Positions 17,973-28,660 are shown, numbered from the stretch's first letter. The stretch is 64,000 nt of DNA from Rhabditoides inermis (GCA_963966185.1 CAWZYM010000093.1:69501-133500), one strand, 5' to 3'. The notes: generated by a model not told the origin, from the letters alone. Program-made: numbers and translations.

Positions 17973-18044
17973 CTCTTCGGCCGGGAATTGAACCCGGGTC
18001 TCGCATGTGACAGACGCGGATACTAACCACTATACTACCGAAGA
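17973..18044 (-). tRNA. tRNA-Asp(GTC), unit 11
   Basis: Unit 11, standard copy. Confidence 0.93.
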
Positions 18045-18160
18045 CATGTGGGGAGGCAGTTGTGATGCGTTGGTGAGAGCAACACTGAATACGCTGCGAT
18101 ATTAAGACCGTGAAGCGTCGCGCATCCGTTCAGTTCAAAATCGTTCGCACGCAAAAATAA

Positions 18161-18233
18161 CGCTCCCGGGAAGGTTCGAACTTCCGACCTTTCGGTTAAC
18201 AGCCGAACGCGCTGCCGATTGCGCCACGGAAGC
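18161..18233 (-). tRNA. tRNA-Asn(GTT), unit 11
   Basis: Standard copy; 3-bp deletion in the Asp-Asn spacer, also in units 12 and 27. Confidence 0.93.
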
Positions 18234-18308
18234 ACCGCTTTTTTTTAGAGACACTCCAATGAACATTGCCAGACATACGAAAACTGATGCAAAAATAAAC
18301 AAAAGATC

Positions 18309-18390
18309 TGATCAGAGTGGGATTCGAACCCACGCCTCCGAAGAGACTGGTGCCTTAAACCAGCGCCTTAGACCGCTCGGCCATCTGACA
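18309..18390 (-). tRNA. tRNA-Leu(AAG), unit 11 variant
   Basis: First base G1 changed to T, breaking the terminal acceptor pair with C72. Confidence 0.8.
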
Positions 18391-18535
18391 ACGCTCCGTT
18401 TTGCTCTCATATCGGAACATCCCACGGCACGGAGTGAGCCAGCCGGGTTCGTTGGCCAAGTAATAGCGGTCGTCAAAGTGCTCATTTTTTCACACAAATC
18501 ACAAATCCTTGACATACATTTGCAAATGTAAACTC

Positions 18536-18653
18536 GCTTACGTTCATAGCTTGTTGAGAATACGCCATCCCGTCTGATCTGGCAAGTCAAGCAACAACGC
18601 GCTCGGATAGTACCTAGATCGGAGACGGCTTGGGAATACCGAGTAATGCAAGC
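18536..18653 (+). rRNA. 5S rRNA, unit 12
   Basis: Unit 12, standard copy. Confidence 0.93.
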
Positions 18654-18703
18654 ACGTTTTGCAAAACGAAATTCGATAATCGTGATTCAGAAAACAAAAG
18701 ATT

Positions 18704-18775
18704 CTCTTCGGCCGGGAATTGAACCCGGGTCTCGCATGTGACAGACGCGGATACTAACCACTATACTACCGAAGA
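18704..18775 (-). tRNA. tRNA-Asp(GTC), unit 12
   Basis: Unit 12, standard copy. Confidence 0.93.
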
Positions 18776-18891
18776 CATGTGGGGAGACAGTTGTGATGCG
18801 TTGGTGAGAGCAACACTGAATACGCTGCGATATTAAGACCGTGAAGCGTCGCGCATCCGTTCAGTTCAAAATCGTTCGCACGCAAAAATAA

Positions 18892-18964
18892 CGCTCCCGG
18901 GAAGGTTCGAACTTCCGACCTTTCGGTTAACAGCCGAACGCGCTGCCGATTGCGCCACGGAAGC
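18892..18964 (-). tRNA. tRNA-Asn(GTT), unit 12
   Basis: Unit 12, standard copy. Confidence 0.93.
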
Positions 18965-19039
18965 ACCGCTTTTTTTGAGAGACACTCCAATGAACATTGC
19001 CAGACATACGAAAACTGATGCAAAAATAAACAAAAGATC

Positions 19040-19121
19040 TGATCAGAGTGGGATTCGAACCCACGCCTCCGAAGAGACTGGTGCCTTAAACCAGCGCCTT
19101 AGACCGCTCGGCCATCTGACC
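19040..19121 (-). tRNA. tRNA-Leu(AAG), unit 12
   Basis: Unit 12, standard copy. Confidence 0.93.
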
Positions 19122-19266
19122 ACGCTCCGTTTTGCTCTCATATCGGAACATCCCACGGCACGGAGTGAGCCAGCCGGGTTCGTTGGCCAAGTAATAGCGG
19201 TCGTCAAAGTGCTCATTTTTTCACACAAATCACAAATCCTTGACATACATTTGAAAATGTAAACTA

Positions 19267-19384
19267 GCTTACGTTCATAGCTTGTTGAGAATACGCCATC
19301 CCGTCTGATCTGGCAAGTCAAGCAACAACGCGCTCGGATAGTACCTAGATCGGAGACGGCTTGGGAATACCGAGTAATGCAAGC
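19267..19384 (+). rRNA. 5S rRNA, unit 13
   Basis: Gene standard; upstream base change gives CTAGCTTACG. Confidence 0.93.
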
Positions 19385-19434
19385 ACGTTTTGCAAAACGA
19401 AATTCGATAATCGTGTGTCAGAAAACAAAAGATT

Positions 19435-19506
19435 CTCTTCGGCCGGGAATTGAAACCGGGTCTCGCATGTGACAGACGCGGATACTAACCACTATACTAC
19501 CGAAGA
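19435..19506 (-). tRNA. tRNA-Asp(GTC), unit 13 variant
   Basis: T-stem variant: GGGTTCAATTC reads GGTTTCAATTC, losing the G53-C61 pair and touching the B box. Same change in units 17, 18 and 28. Confidence 0.7.
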
Positions 19507-19625
19507 CATGTGGGGAGGCAGTTGTGATGCGTTGGTGAGAGCAACACTGAATACGCTGCGATATTAAGACCGTGAAGCGTCGCGCATCCGTTCAGTTCAA
19601 AATAAGCGTTCGCACGCAAAAATAA

Positions 19626-19698
19626 CGCTCCCGGGAAGGTTCGAACTTCCGACCTTTCGGTTAACAGCCGAACGCGCTGCCGATTGCGCCACGGAAGC
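19626..19698 (-). tRNA. tRNA-Asn(GTT), unit 13
   Basis: Unit 13, standard copy. Confidence 0.93.
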
Positions 19699-19772
19699 AC
19701 CGCTTTTTTGAGAGACACTCCAATGAACATTGCCAGACATACGAAAACTGATGCAAAAATAAACAAAAGATC

Positions 19773-19854
19773 TGATCAGAGTGGGATTCGAACCCACGCC
19801 TCCGAAGAGACTGGTGCCTTAAACCAGCGCCTTAGACCGCTCGGCCATCTGACC
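19773..19854 (-). tRNA. tRNA-Leu(AAG), unit 13
   Basis: Unit 13, standard copy. Confidence 0.93.
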
Positions 19855-19999
19855 ACGCTCCGTTTTGCTCTCATATCGGAACATCCCACGGCACGGAGTG
19901 AGCCAGCCGGGTTCGTTGGCCAAGTAATAGCGGTCGTCAAAGTGCTCATTTTTTCACACAAATCACAAATCCTTGACATACATTTGAAAATGTAAACTC

Positions 20000-20117
20000 G
20001 CTTACGTTCATAGCTTGTTGAGATTACGCCATCCCGTCTGATCTGGCAAGTCAAGCAACAACGCGCTCGGATAGTACCTAGATCGGAGACGGCTTGGGAA
20101 TACCGAGTAATGCAAGC
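20000..20117 (+). rRNA. 5S rRNA, unit 14
   Basis: One change near the 5' end (GAGATTACG for GAGAATACG). Confidence 0.9.
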
Positions 20118-20167
20118 ACGTTTTGCAAAACGAAATTCGATAATCGTGATTCAGAAAACAAAAGATT

Positions 20168-20239
20168 CTCTTCGGCCGGGAATTGAACCCGGGTCTCGCA
20201 TGTGACAGACGCGGATACTAACCACTATACTACCGAAGA
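20168..20239 (-). tRNA. tRNA-Asp(GTC), unit 14
   Basis: Unit 14, standard copy. Confidence 0.93.
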
Positions 20240-20358
20240 CATGTGGGGAGGCAGTTGTGATGCGTTGGTGAGAGCAACACTGAATACGCTGCGATATTAA
20301 GACCGTGAAGCGTCGCGCATCCGTTCAGTTCAAAATAAGCGTTCGCACGCAAAAATAA

Positions 20359-20431
20359 CGCTCCCGGGAAGGTTCGAACTTCCGACCTTTCGGTTAACAG
20401 CCGAACGCGCTGCCGATTGCGCCACGGAAGC
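20359..20431 (-). tRNA. tRNA-Asn(GTT), unit 14
   Basis: Unit 14, standard copy. Confidence 0.93.
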
Positions 20432-20506
20432 ACCGCTTTTTTTGAGAGACACTCCAATGAACATTGCCAGACATACGAAAACTGATGCAAAAATAAACAA
20501 AAGATC

Positions 20507-20588
20507 TGATCAGAGTGGGATTCGAACCCACGCCTCCGAAGAGACTGGTGCCTTAAACCAGCGCCTTAGACCGCTCGGCCATCTGACC
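20507..20588 (-). tRNA. tRNA-Leu(AAG), unit 14
   Basis: Unit 14, standard copy. Confidence 0.93.
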
Positions 20589-20733
20589 ACGCTCCGTTTT
20601 GCTCTCATATCGGAACATCCCACGGCACGGAGTGAGCCAGCCGGGTTCGTTGGCCAAGTAATAGCGGTCGTCAAAGTGCTCATTTTTTCACACAAATCAC
20701 AAATCCTTGACATACATTTGAAAATGTAAACTC

Positions 20734-20851
20734 GCTTACGTTCATAGCTTGTTGAGAATACGCCATCCCGTCTGATCTGGCAAGTCAAGCAACAACGCGC
20801 TCGGATAGTACCTAGATCGGAGACGGCTTGGGAATACCGAGTAATGCAAGC
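20734..20851 (+). rRNA. 5S rRNA, unit 15
   Basis: Unit 15, standard copy. Confidence 0.93.
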
Positions 20852-20901
20852 ACGTTTTGCAAAACGAAATTCGATAATCGTGATTCAGAAAACAAAAGAT
20901 T

Positions 20902-20973
20902 CTCTTCGGCCGGGAATTGAACCCGGGTCTCGCATGTGACAGACGCGGATACTAACCACTATACTACCGAAGA
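20902..20973 (-). tRNA. tRNA-Asp(GTC), unit 15
   Basis: Unit 15, standard copy. Confidence 0.93.
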
Positions 20974-21092
20974 CATGTGGGGAGGCAGTTGTGATGCGTT
21001 GGTGAGAGCAACACTGAATACGCTGCGATATTAAGACCGTGAAGCGTCGCGCATCCGTTCAGTTCAAAATAAGCGTTCGCACGCAAAAATAA

Positions 21093-21165
21093 CGCTCCCG
21101 GGAAGGTTCGAACTTCCGACCTTTCGGTTAACAGCCGAACGCGCTGCCGATTGCGCCACGGAAGC
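21093..21165 (-). tRNA. tRNA-Asn(GTT), unit 15
   Basis: Unit 15, standard copy. Confidence 0.93.
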
Positions 21166-21240
21166 ACCGCTTTTTTTGAGAGACACTCCAATGAACATTG
21201 CCAGACATACGAAAACTGATGCAAAAATAAACAAAAGATC

Positions 21241-21322
21241 TGATCAGAGTGGGATTCGAACCCACGCCTCCGAAGAGACTGGTGCCTTAAACCAGCGCCT
21301 TAGACCGCTCGGCCATCTGACC
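21241..21322 (-). tRNA. tRNA-Leu(AAG), unit 15
   Basis: Unit 15, standard copy. Confidence 0.93.
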
Positions 21323-21467
21323 ACGCTCCGTTTTGCTCTCATATCGGAACATCCCACGGCACGGAGTGAGCCAGCCGGGTTCGTTGGCCAAGTAATAGCG
21401 GTCGTCAAAGTGCTCATTTTTTCACACAAATCACAAATCCTTGACATACATTTGAAAATGTAAACTC

Positions 21468-21585
21468 GCTTACGTTCATAGCTTGTTGAGAATACGCCAT
21501 CCCGTCTGATCTGGCAAGTCAAGCAACAACGCGCTCGGATAGTACCTAGATCGGAGACGGCTTGGGAATACCGAGTAATGCAAGC
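21468..21585 (+). rRNA. 5S rRNA, unit 16
   Basis: Unit 16, standard copy. Confidence 0.93.
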
Positions 21586-21635
21586 ACGTTTTGCAAAACG
21601 AAATTCGATAATCGTGATTCAGAAAACAAAAGATT

Positions 21636-21707
21636 CTCTTCGGCCGGGAATTGAACCCGGGTCTCGCATGTGACAGACGCGGATACTAACCACTATACTA
21701 CCGAAGA
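21636..21707 (-). tRNA. tRNA-Asp(GTC), unit 16
   Basis: Unit 16, standard copy. Confidence 0.93.
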
Positions 21708-21826
21708 CATGTGGGGAGGCAGTTGTGATGCGTTGGTGAGAGCAACACTGAATACGCTGCGATATTAAGACCGTGAAGCGTCGCGCATCCGTTCAGTTCA
21801 AAATAAGCGTTCGCACGCAAAAATAA

Positions 21827-21899
21827 CGCTCCCGGGAAGGTTCGAACTTCCGACCTTTCGGTTAACAGCCGAACGCGCTGCCGATTGCGCCACGGAAGC
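21827..21899 (-). tRNA. tRNA-Asn(GTT), unit 16
   Basis: Unit 16, standard copy. Confidence 0.93.
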
Positions 21900-21974
21900 A
21901 CCGCTTTTTTTGAGAGACACTCCAATGAACATTGCCAGACATACGAAAACTGATGCAAAAATAAACAAAAGATC

Positions 21975-22056
21975 TGATCAGAGTGGGATTCGAACCCACG
22001 CCTCCGAAGAGACTGGTGCCTTAAACCAGCGCCTTAGACCGCTCGGCCATCTGACC
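21975..22056 (-). tRNA. tRNA-Leu(AAG), unit 16
   Basis: Unit 16, standard copy. Confidence 0.93.
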
Positions 22057-22201
22057 ACGCTCCGTTTTGCTCTCATATCGGAACATCCCACGGCACGGAG
22101 TGAGCCAGCCGGGTTCGTTGGCCAAGTAATAGCGGTCGTCAAAGTGCTCATTTTTTCACACAAATCACAAATCCTTGACATACATTTGAAAATGTAAACT
22201 A

Positions 22202-22319
22202 GCTTACGTTCATAGCTTGTTGAGAATACGCCATCCCGTCTGATCTGGCAAGTCAAGCAACAACGCGCTCGGATAGTACCTAGATCGGAGACGGCTTGGG
22301 AATACCGAGTAATGCAAGC
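22202..22319 (+). rRNA. 5S rRNA, unit 17
   Basis: Gene standard; upstream CTAGCTTACG flank as in unit 13. Confidence 0.93.
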
Positions 22320-22369
22320 ACGTTTTGCAAAACGAAATTCGATAATCGTGATTCAGAAAACAAAAGATT

Positions 22370-22441
22370 CTCTTCGGCCGGGAATTGAAACCGGGTCTCG
22401 CATGTGACAGACGCGGATACTAACCACTATACTACCGAAGA
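22370..22441 (-). tRNA. tRNA-Asp(GTC), unit 17 variant
   Basis: Same T-stem variant as unit 13. Confidence 0.7.
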
Positions 22442-22560
22442 CATGTGGGGAGGCAGTTGTGATGCGTTGGTGAGAGCAACACTGAATACGCTGCGATATT
22501 AAGACCGTGAAGCGTCGCGCATCCGTTCAGTTCAAAATAAGCGTTCGCACGCAAAAATAA

Positions 22561-22633
22561 CGCTCCCGGGAAGGTTCGAACTTCCGACCTTTCGGTTAAC
22601 AGCCGAACGCGCTGCCGATTGCGCCACGGAAGC
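22561..22633 (-). tRNA. tRNA-Asn(GTT), unit 17
   Basis: Unit 17, standard copy. Confidence 0.93.
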
Positions 22634-22708
22634 ACCGCTTTTTTTGAGAGACACTCCAATGAACATTGCCAGACATACGAAAACTGATGCAAAAATAAAC
22701 AAAAGATC

Positions 22709-22790
22709 TGATCAGAGTGGGATTCGAACCCACGCCTCCGAAGAGACTGGTGCCTTAAACCAGCGCCTTAGACCGCTCGGCCATCTGACC
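22709..22790 (-). tRNA. tRNA-Leu(AAG), unit 17
   Basis: Unit 17, standard copy. Confidence 0.93.
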
Positions 22791-22935
22791 ACGCTCCGTT
22801 TTGCTCTCATATCGGAACATCCCACGGCACGGAGTGAGCCAGCCGGGTTCGTTGGCCAAGTATTAGCGGTCGTCAAAGTGCTCATTTTTTCACACAAATC
22901 ACAAATCCTTGACATACATTTGAAAATGTAAACTC

Positions 22936-23053
22936 GCTTACGTTCATAGCTTGTTGAGAATACGCCATCCCGTCTGATCTGGCAAGTCAAGCAACAACGC
23001 GCTCGGATAGTACCTAGATCGGAGACGGCTTGGGAATACCGAGTAATGCAAGC
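22936..23053 (+). rRNA. 5S rRNA, unit 18
   Basis: Unit 18, standard copy. Confidence 0.93.
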
Positions 23054-23103
23054 ACGTTTTGCAAAACGAAATTCGATAATCGTGATTCAGAAAACAAAAG
23101 ATT

Positions 23104-23175
23104 CTCTTCGGCCGGGAATTGAAACCGGGTCTCGCATGTGACAGACGCGGATACTAACCACTATACTACCGAAGA
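23104..23175 (-). tRNA. tRNA-Asp(GTC), unit 18 variant
   Basis: Same T-stem variant as unit 13. Confidence 0.7.
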
Positions 23176-23294
23176 CATGTGGGGAGGCAGTTGTGATGCG
23201 TTGGTGAGAGCAACACTGAATACGCTGCGATATTAAGACCGTGAAGCGTCGCGCATCCGTTCAGTTCAAAATAAGCGTTCGCACGCAAAAATAA

Positions 23295-23367
23295 CGCTCC
23301 CGGGAAGGTTCGAACTTCCGACCTTTCGGTTAACAGCCGAACGCGCTGCCGATTGCGCCACGGAAGC
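23295..23367 (-). tRNA. tRNA-Asn(GTT), unit 18
   Basis: Unit 18, standard copy. Confidence 0.93.
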
Positions 23368-23440
23368 ACCGCTTTTTTTGAGAGACACTCCAATGAACAT
23401 TGCCAGACATACGAAAACTGATGCAAAAAAACAAAAGATC

Positions 23441-23522
23441 TGATCAGAGTGGGATTCGAACCCACGCCTCCGAAGAGACTGGTGCCTTAAACCAGCGCCT
23501 TAGACCGCTCGGCCATCTGACC
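23441..23522 (-). tRNA. tRNA-Leu(AAG), unit 18
   Basis: Unit 18, standard copy. Confidence 0.93.
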
Positions 23523-23668
23523 ACGCTCCGTTTTGCTCTCATATCGGAACATCCCACGGCACGGAGTGAGCCAGCCGGGTTCGTTGGCCAAGTATTAGCG
23601 GTCGTCAAAGTGCTCATTTTTTTCACACAAATCACAAATCCTTGACATACATTTGAAAATGTAAACTC

Positions 23669-23786
23669 GCTTACGTTCATAGCTTGTTGAGAATACGCCA
23701 TCCCGTCTGATCTGGCAAGTCAAGCAACAACGCGCTCGGATAGTACCTAGATCGGAGACGGCTTGGGAATACCGAGTAATGCAAGC
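23669..23786 (+). rRNA. 5S rRNA, unit 19
   Basis: Unit 19, standard copy. Confidence 0.93.
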
Positions 23787-23836
23787 ACGTTTTGCAAAAC
23801 GAAATTCGATAATCGTGATTCAGAAAACAAAAGATT

Positions 23837-23908
23837 CTCTTCGGCCGGGAATTGAACCCGGGTCTCGCATGTGACAGACGCGGATACTAACCACTATACT
23901 ACCGAAGA
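23837..23908 (-). tRNA. tRNA-Asp(GTC), unit 19
   Basis: Unit 19, standard copy. Confidence 0.93.
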
Positions 23909-24027
23909 CATGTGGGGAGGCAGTTGTGATGCGTTGGTGAGAGCAACACTGAATACGCTGCGATATTAAGACCGTGAAGCGTCGCGCATCCGTTCAGTTC
24001 AAAATAAGCGTTCGCACGCAAAAATAA

Positions 24028-24100
24028 CGCTCCCGGGAAGGTTCGAACTTCCGACCTTTCGGTTAACAGCCGAACGCGCTGCCGATTGCGCCACGGAAGC
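24028..24100 (-). tRNA. tRNA-Asn(GTT), unit 19
   Basis: Unit 19, standard copy. Confidence 0.93.
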
Positions 24101-24175
24101 ACCGCTTTTTTTGAGAGACACTCCAATGAACATTGCCAGACATACGAAAACTGATGCAAAAATAAACAAAAGATC

Positions 24176-24257
24176 TGATCAGAGTGGGATTCGAACCCAC
24201 GCCTCCGAAGAGACTGGTGCCTTAAACCAGCGCCTTAGACCGCTCGGCCATCTGACC
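24176..24257 (-). tRNA. tRNA-Leu(AAG), unit 19
   Basis: Unit 19, standard copy. Confidence 0.93.
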
Positions 24258-24402
24258 ACGCTCCGTTTTGCTCTCATATCGGAACATCCCACGGCACGGA
24301 GTGAGCCAGCCGGGTTCGTTGGCCAAGTAATAGCGGTCGTCAAAGTGCTCATTTTTTCACACAAATCACAAATCCTTGACATACATTTGAAAATGTAAAC
24401 TC

Positions 24403-24520
24403 GCTTACGTTCATAGCTTGTTGAGAATACGCCATCCCGTCTGATCTGGCAAGTCAAGCAACAACGCGCTCGGATAGTACCTAGATCGGAGACGGCTTGG
24501 GAATACCGAGTAATGCAAGC
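24403..24520 (+). rRNA. 5S rRNA, unit 20
   Basis: Unit 20, standard copy. Confidence 0.93.
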
Positions 24521-24570
24521 ACGTTTTGCAAAACGAAATTCGATAATCGTGATTCAGAAAACAAAAGATT

Positions 24571-24642
24571 CTCTTCGGCTGGGAATTGAACCCGGGTCTC
24601 GCATGTGACAGACGCGGATACTAACCACTATACTACCGAAGA
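24571..24642 (-). tRNA. tRNA-Asp(GTC), unit 20 variant
   Basis: One G-to-A change at the base of the 3' T stem (CCCGG to CCCAG), breaking one pair. Confidence 0.8.
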
Positions 24643-24761
24643 CATGTGGGGAGGCAGTTGTGATGCGTTGGTGAGAGCAACACTGAATACGCTGCGATAT
24701 TAAGACCGTGAAGCGTCGCGCATCCGTTCAGTTCAAAATAAGCGTTCGCACGCAAAAATAA

Positions 24762-24834
24762 CGCTCCCGGGAAGGTTCGAACTTCCGACCTTTCGGTTAA
24801 CAGCCGAACGCGCTGCCGATTGCGCCACGGAAGC
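24762..24834 (-). tRNA. tRNA-Asn(GTT), unit 20
   Basis: Unit 20, standard copy. Confidence 0.93.
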
Positions 24835-24909
24835 ACCGCTTTTTTTGAGAGACACTCCAATGAACATTGCCAGACATACGAAAACTGATGCAAAAATAAA
24901 CAAAAGATC

Positions 24910-24991
24910 TGATCAGAGTGGGATTCGAACCCACGCCTCCGAAGAGACTGGTGCCTTAAACCAGCGCCTTAGACCGCTCGGCCATCTGACC
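24910..24991 (-). tRNA. tRNA-Leu(AAG), unit 20
   Basis: Unit 20, standard copy. Confidence 0.93.
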
Positions 24992-25136
24992 ACTCTCCGT
25001 TTTGCTCTTATATCGGAACATCCCACGGCACGGAGTGAGCCAGCCGGGTTCGTTGGCCAAGTAATAGCGGTCGTCAAAGTGCTCATTTTTTCACACAAAT
25101 CACAAATCCTTGACATACATTTGAAAATGTAAACTC

Positions 25137-25254
25137 GCTTACGTTCATAGCTTGTTGAGAATACGCCATCCCGTCTGATCTGGCAAGTCAAGCAACAACG
25201 CGCTCGGATAGTACCTAGATCGGAGACGGCTTGGGAATACCGAGTAATGCAAGC
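25137..25254 (+). rRNA. 5S rRNA, unit 21
   Basis: Unit 21, standard copy. Confidence 0.93.
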
Positions 25255-25304
25255 ACGTTTTGCAAAACGAAATTCGATAATCGTGATTCAGAAAACAAAA
25301 GATT

Positions 25305-25376
25305 CTCTTCGGCCGGGAATTGAACCCGGGTCTCGCATGTGACAGACGCGGATACTAACCACTATACTACCGAAGA
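25305..25376 (-). tRNA. tRNA-Asp(GTC), unit 21
   Basis: Unit 21, standard copy. Confidence 0.93.
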
Positions 25377-25495
25377 CATGTGGGGAGGCAGTTGTGATGC
25401 GTTGGTGAGAGCAACACTGAATACGCTGCGATATTAAGACCGTGAAGCGTCGCGCATCCGTTCAGTTCAAAATAAGCGTTCGCACGCAAAAATAA

Positions 25496-25568
25496 CGCTC
25501 CCGGGAAGGTTCGAACTTCCGACCTTTCGGTTAACAGCCGAACGCGCTGCCGATTGCGCCACGGAAGC
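25496..25568 (-). tRNA. tRNA-Asn(GTT), unit 21
   Basis: Unit 21, standard copy. Confidence 0.93.
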
Positions 25569-25643
25569 ACCGCTTTTTTTGAGAGACACTCCAATGAACA
25601 TTGCCAGACATACGAAAACTGATGCAAAAATAAACAAAAGATC

Positions 25644-25725
25644 TGATCAGAGTGGGATTCGAACCCACGCCTCCGAAGAGACTGGTGCCTTAAACCAGCG
25701 CCTTAGACCGCTCGGCCATCTGACC
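25644..25725 (-). tRNA. tRNA-Leu(AAG), unit 21
   Basis: Unit 21, standard copy. Confidence 0.93.
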
Positions 25726-25870
25726 ACGCTCCGTTTTGCTCTCATATCGGAACATCCCACGGCACGGAGTGAGCCAGCCGGGTTCGTTGGCCAAGTAATA
25801 GCGGTCGTCAAAGTGCTCATTTTTTCACACAAATCACAAATCCTTGACATACATTTGAAAATGTAAACTC

Positions 25871-25988
25871 GCTTACGTTCATAGCTTGTTGAGAATACGC
25901 CATCCCGTCTGATCTGGCAAGTCAAGCAACAACGCGCTCGGATAGTACCTAGATCGGAGACGGCTTGGGAATACCGAGTAATGCAAGC
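25871..25988 (+). rRNA. 5S rRNA, unit 22
   Basis: Unit 22, standard copy. Confidence 0.93.
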
Positions 25989-26038
25989 ACGTTTTGCAAA
26001 ACGAAATTCGATAATCGTGATTCAGAAAACAAAAGATT

Positions 26039-26110
26039 CTCTTCGGCCGGGAATTGAACCCGGGTCTCGCATGTGACAGACGCGGATACTAACCACTATA
26101 CTACCGAAGA
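26039..26110 (-). tRNA. tRNA-Asp(GTC), unit 22
   Basis: Unit 22, standard copy. Confidence 0.93.
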
Positions 26111-26229
26111 CATGTGGGGAGGCAGTTGTGATGCGTTGGTGAGAGCAACACTGAATACGCTGCGATATTAAGACCGTGAAGCGTCGCGCATCCGTTCAGT
26201 TCAAAATAAGCGTTCGCACGCAAAAATAA

Positions 26230-26302
26230 CGCTCCCGGGAAGGTTCGAACTTCCGACCTTTCGGTTAACAGCCGAACGCGCTGCCGATTGCGCCACGGAA
26301 GC
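26230..26302 (-). tRNA. tRNA-Asn(GTT), unit 22
   Basis: Unit 22, standard copy. Confidence 0.93.
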
Positions 26303-26377
26303 ACCGCTTTTTTTGAGAGACACTCCAATGAACATTGCCAGACATACGAAAACTGATGCAAAAATAAACAAAAGATC

Positions 26378-26459
26378 TGATCAGAGTGGGATTCGAACCC
26401 ACGCCTCCGAAGAGACTGGTGCCTTAAACCAGCGCCTTAGACCGCTCGGCCATCTGACC
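26378..26459 (-). tRNA. tRNA-Leu(AAG), unit 22
   Basis: Unit 22, standard copy. Confidence 0.93.
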
Positions 26460-26604
26460 ACGCTCCGTTTTGCTCTCATATCGGAACATCCCACGGCACG
26501 GAGTGAGCCAGCCGGGTTCGTTGGCCAAGTAATAGCGGTCGTCAAAGTGCTCATTTTTTCACACAAATCACAAATCCTTGACATACATTTGAAAATGTAA
26601 ACTC

Positions 26605-26722
26605 GCTTACGTTCATAGCTTGTTGAGAATACGCCATCCCGTCTGATCTGGCAAGTCAAGCAACAACGCGCTCGGATAGTACCTAGATCGGAGACGGCTT
26701 GGGAATACCGAGTAATGCAAGC
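26605..26722 (+). rRNA. 5S rRNA, unit 23
   Basis: Unit 23, standard copy. Confidence 0.93.
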
Positions 26723-26772
26723 ACGTTTTGCAAAACGAAATTCGATAATCGTGATTCAGAAAACAAAAGATT

Positions 26773-26844
26773 CTCTTCGGCCGGGAATTGAACCCGGGTC
26801 TCGCATGTGACAGACGCGGATACTAACCACTATACTACCGAAGA
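26773..26844 (-). tRNA. tRNA-Asp(GTC), unit 23
   Basis: Unit 23, standard copy. Confidence 0.93.
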
Positions 26845-26963
26845 CATGTGGGGAGGCAGTTGTGATGCGTTGGTGAGAGCAACACTGAATACGCTGCGAT
26901 ATTAAGACCGTGAAGCGTCGCGCATCCGTTCAGTTCAAAATAAGCGTTCGCACGCAAAAATAA

Positions 26964-27036
26964 CGCTCCCGGGAAGGTTCGAACTTCCGACCTTTCGGTT
27001 AACAGCCGAACGCGCTGCCGATTGCGCCACGGAAGC
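26964..27036 (-). tRNA. tRNA-Asn(GTT), unit 23
   Basis: Unit 23, standard copy. Confidence 0.93.
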
Positions 27037-27111
27037 ACCGCTTTTTTTGAGAGACACTCCAATGAACATTGCCAGACATACGAAAACTGATGCAAAAATA
27101 AACAAAAGATC

Positions 27112-27193
27112 TGATCAGAGTGGGATTCGAACCCACGCCTCCGAAGAGACTGGTGCCTTAAACCAGCGCCTTAGACCGCTCGGCCATCTGACC
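27112..27193 (-). tRNA. tRNA-Leu(AAG), unit 23
   Basis: Unit 23, standard copy. Confidence 0.93.
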
Positions 27194-27338
27194 ACGCTCC
27201 GTTTTGCTCTCATATCGGAACATCCCACGGCACGGAGTGAGCCAGCCGGGTTCGTTGGCCAAGTAATAGCGGTCGTCAAAGTGCTCATTTTTTCACACAA
27301 ATCACAAATCCTTGACATACATTTGAAAATGTAAACTC

Positions 27339-27456
27339 GCTTACGTTCATAGCCTGTTGAGAATACGCCATCCCGTCTGATCTGGCAAGTCAAGCAACAA
27401 CGCGCTCGGATAGTACCTAGATCGGAGACGGCTTGGGAATACCGAGTAATGCAAGC
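27339..27456 (+). rRNA. 5S rRNA, unit 24
   Basis: One change near the 5' end (ATAGCCTGTT for ATAGCTTGTT). Confidence 0.9.
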
Positions 27457-27506
27457 ACGTTTTGCAAAACGAAATTCGATAATCGTGATTCAGAAAACAA
27501 AAGATT

Positions 27507-27578
27507 CTCTTCGGCCGGGAATTGAACCCGGGTCTCGCATGTGACAGACGCGGATACTAACCACTATACTACCGAAGA
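27507..27578 (-). tRNA. tRNA-Asp(GTC), unit 24
   Basis: Unit 24, standard copy. Confidence 0.93.
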
Positions 27579-27697
27579 CATGTGGGGAGGCAGTTGTGAT
27601 GCGTTGGTGAGAGCAACACTGAATACGCTGCGATATTAAGACCGTGAAGCGTCGCGCATCCGTTCAGTTCAAAATAAGCGTTCGCACGCAAAAATAA

Positions 27698-27770
27698 CGC
27701 TCCCGGGAAGGTTCGAACTTCCGACCTTTCGGTTAACAGCCGAACGCGCTGCCGATTGCGCCACGGAAGC
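27698..27770 (-). tRNA. tRNA-Asn(GTT), unit 24
   Basis: Unit 24, standard copy. Confidence 0.93.
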
Positions 27771-27844
27771 ACCGCTTTTTTGAGAGACACTCCAATGAAC
27801 ATTGCCAGACATACGAAAACTGATGCAAAAATAAACAAAAGATC

Positions 27845-27926
27845 TGATCAGAGTGGGATTCGAACCCACGCCTCCGAAGAGACTGGTGCCTTAAACCAGC
27901 GCCTTAGACCGCTCGGCCATCTGACC
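27845..27926 (-). tRNA. tRNA-Leu(AAG), unit 24
   Basis: Unit 24, standard copy. Confidence 0.93.
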
Positions 27927-28071
27927 ACGCTCCGTTTTGCTCTCATATCGGAACATCCCACGGCACGGAGTGAGCCAGCCGGGTTCGTTGGCCAAGTAAT
28001 AGCGGTCGTCAAAGTGCTCATTTTTTCACACAAATCACAAATCCTTGACATACATTTGAAAATGTAAACTC

Positions 28072-28189
28072 GCTTACGTTCATAGCTTGTTGAGAATACG
28101 CCATCCCGTCTGATCTGGCAAGTCAAGCAACAACGCGCTCGGATAGTACCTAGATCGGAGACGGCTTGGGAATACCGAGTAATGCAAGC
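28072..28189 (+). rRNA. 5S rRNA, unit 25
   Basis: Unit 25, standard copy. Confidence 0.93.
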
Positions 28190-28239
28190 ACGTTTTGCAA
28201 AACGAAATTCGATAATCGTGATTCAGAAAACAAAAGATT

Positions 28240-28311
28240 CTCTTCGGCCGGGAATTGAACCCGGGTCTCGCATGTGACAGACGCGGATACTAACCACTAT
28301 ACTACCGAAGA
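28240..28311 (-). tRNA. tRNA-Asp(GTC), unit 25
   Basis: Unit 25, standard copy. Confidence 0.93.
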
Positions 28312-28430
28312 CATGTGGGGAGGCAGTTGTGATGCGTTGGTGAGAGCAACACTGAATACGCTGCGATATTAAGACCGTGAAGCGTCGCGCATCCGTTCAG
28401 TTCAAAATAAGCGTTCGCACGCAAAAATAA

Positions 28431-28503
28431 CGCTCCCGGGAAGGTTCGAACTTCCGACCTTTCGGTTAACAGCCGAACGCGCTGCCGATTGCGCCACGGA
28501 AGC
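28431..28503 (-). tRNA. tRNA-Asn(GTT), unit 25
   Basis: Unit 25, standard copy. Confidence 0.93.
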
Positions 28504-28578
28504 ACCGCTTTTTTTGAGAGACACTCCAATGAACATTGCCAGACATACGAAAACTGATGCAAAAATAAACAAAAGATC

Positions 28579-28660
28579 TGATCAGAGTGGGATTCGAACC
28601 CACGCCTCCGAAGAGACTGGTGCCTTAAACCAGCGCCTTAGACCGCTCGGCCATCTGACC
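28579..28660 (-). tRNA. tRNA-Leu(AAG), unit 25
   Basis: Unit 25, standard copy. Confidence 0.93.
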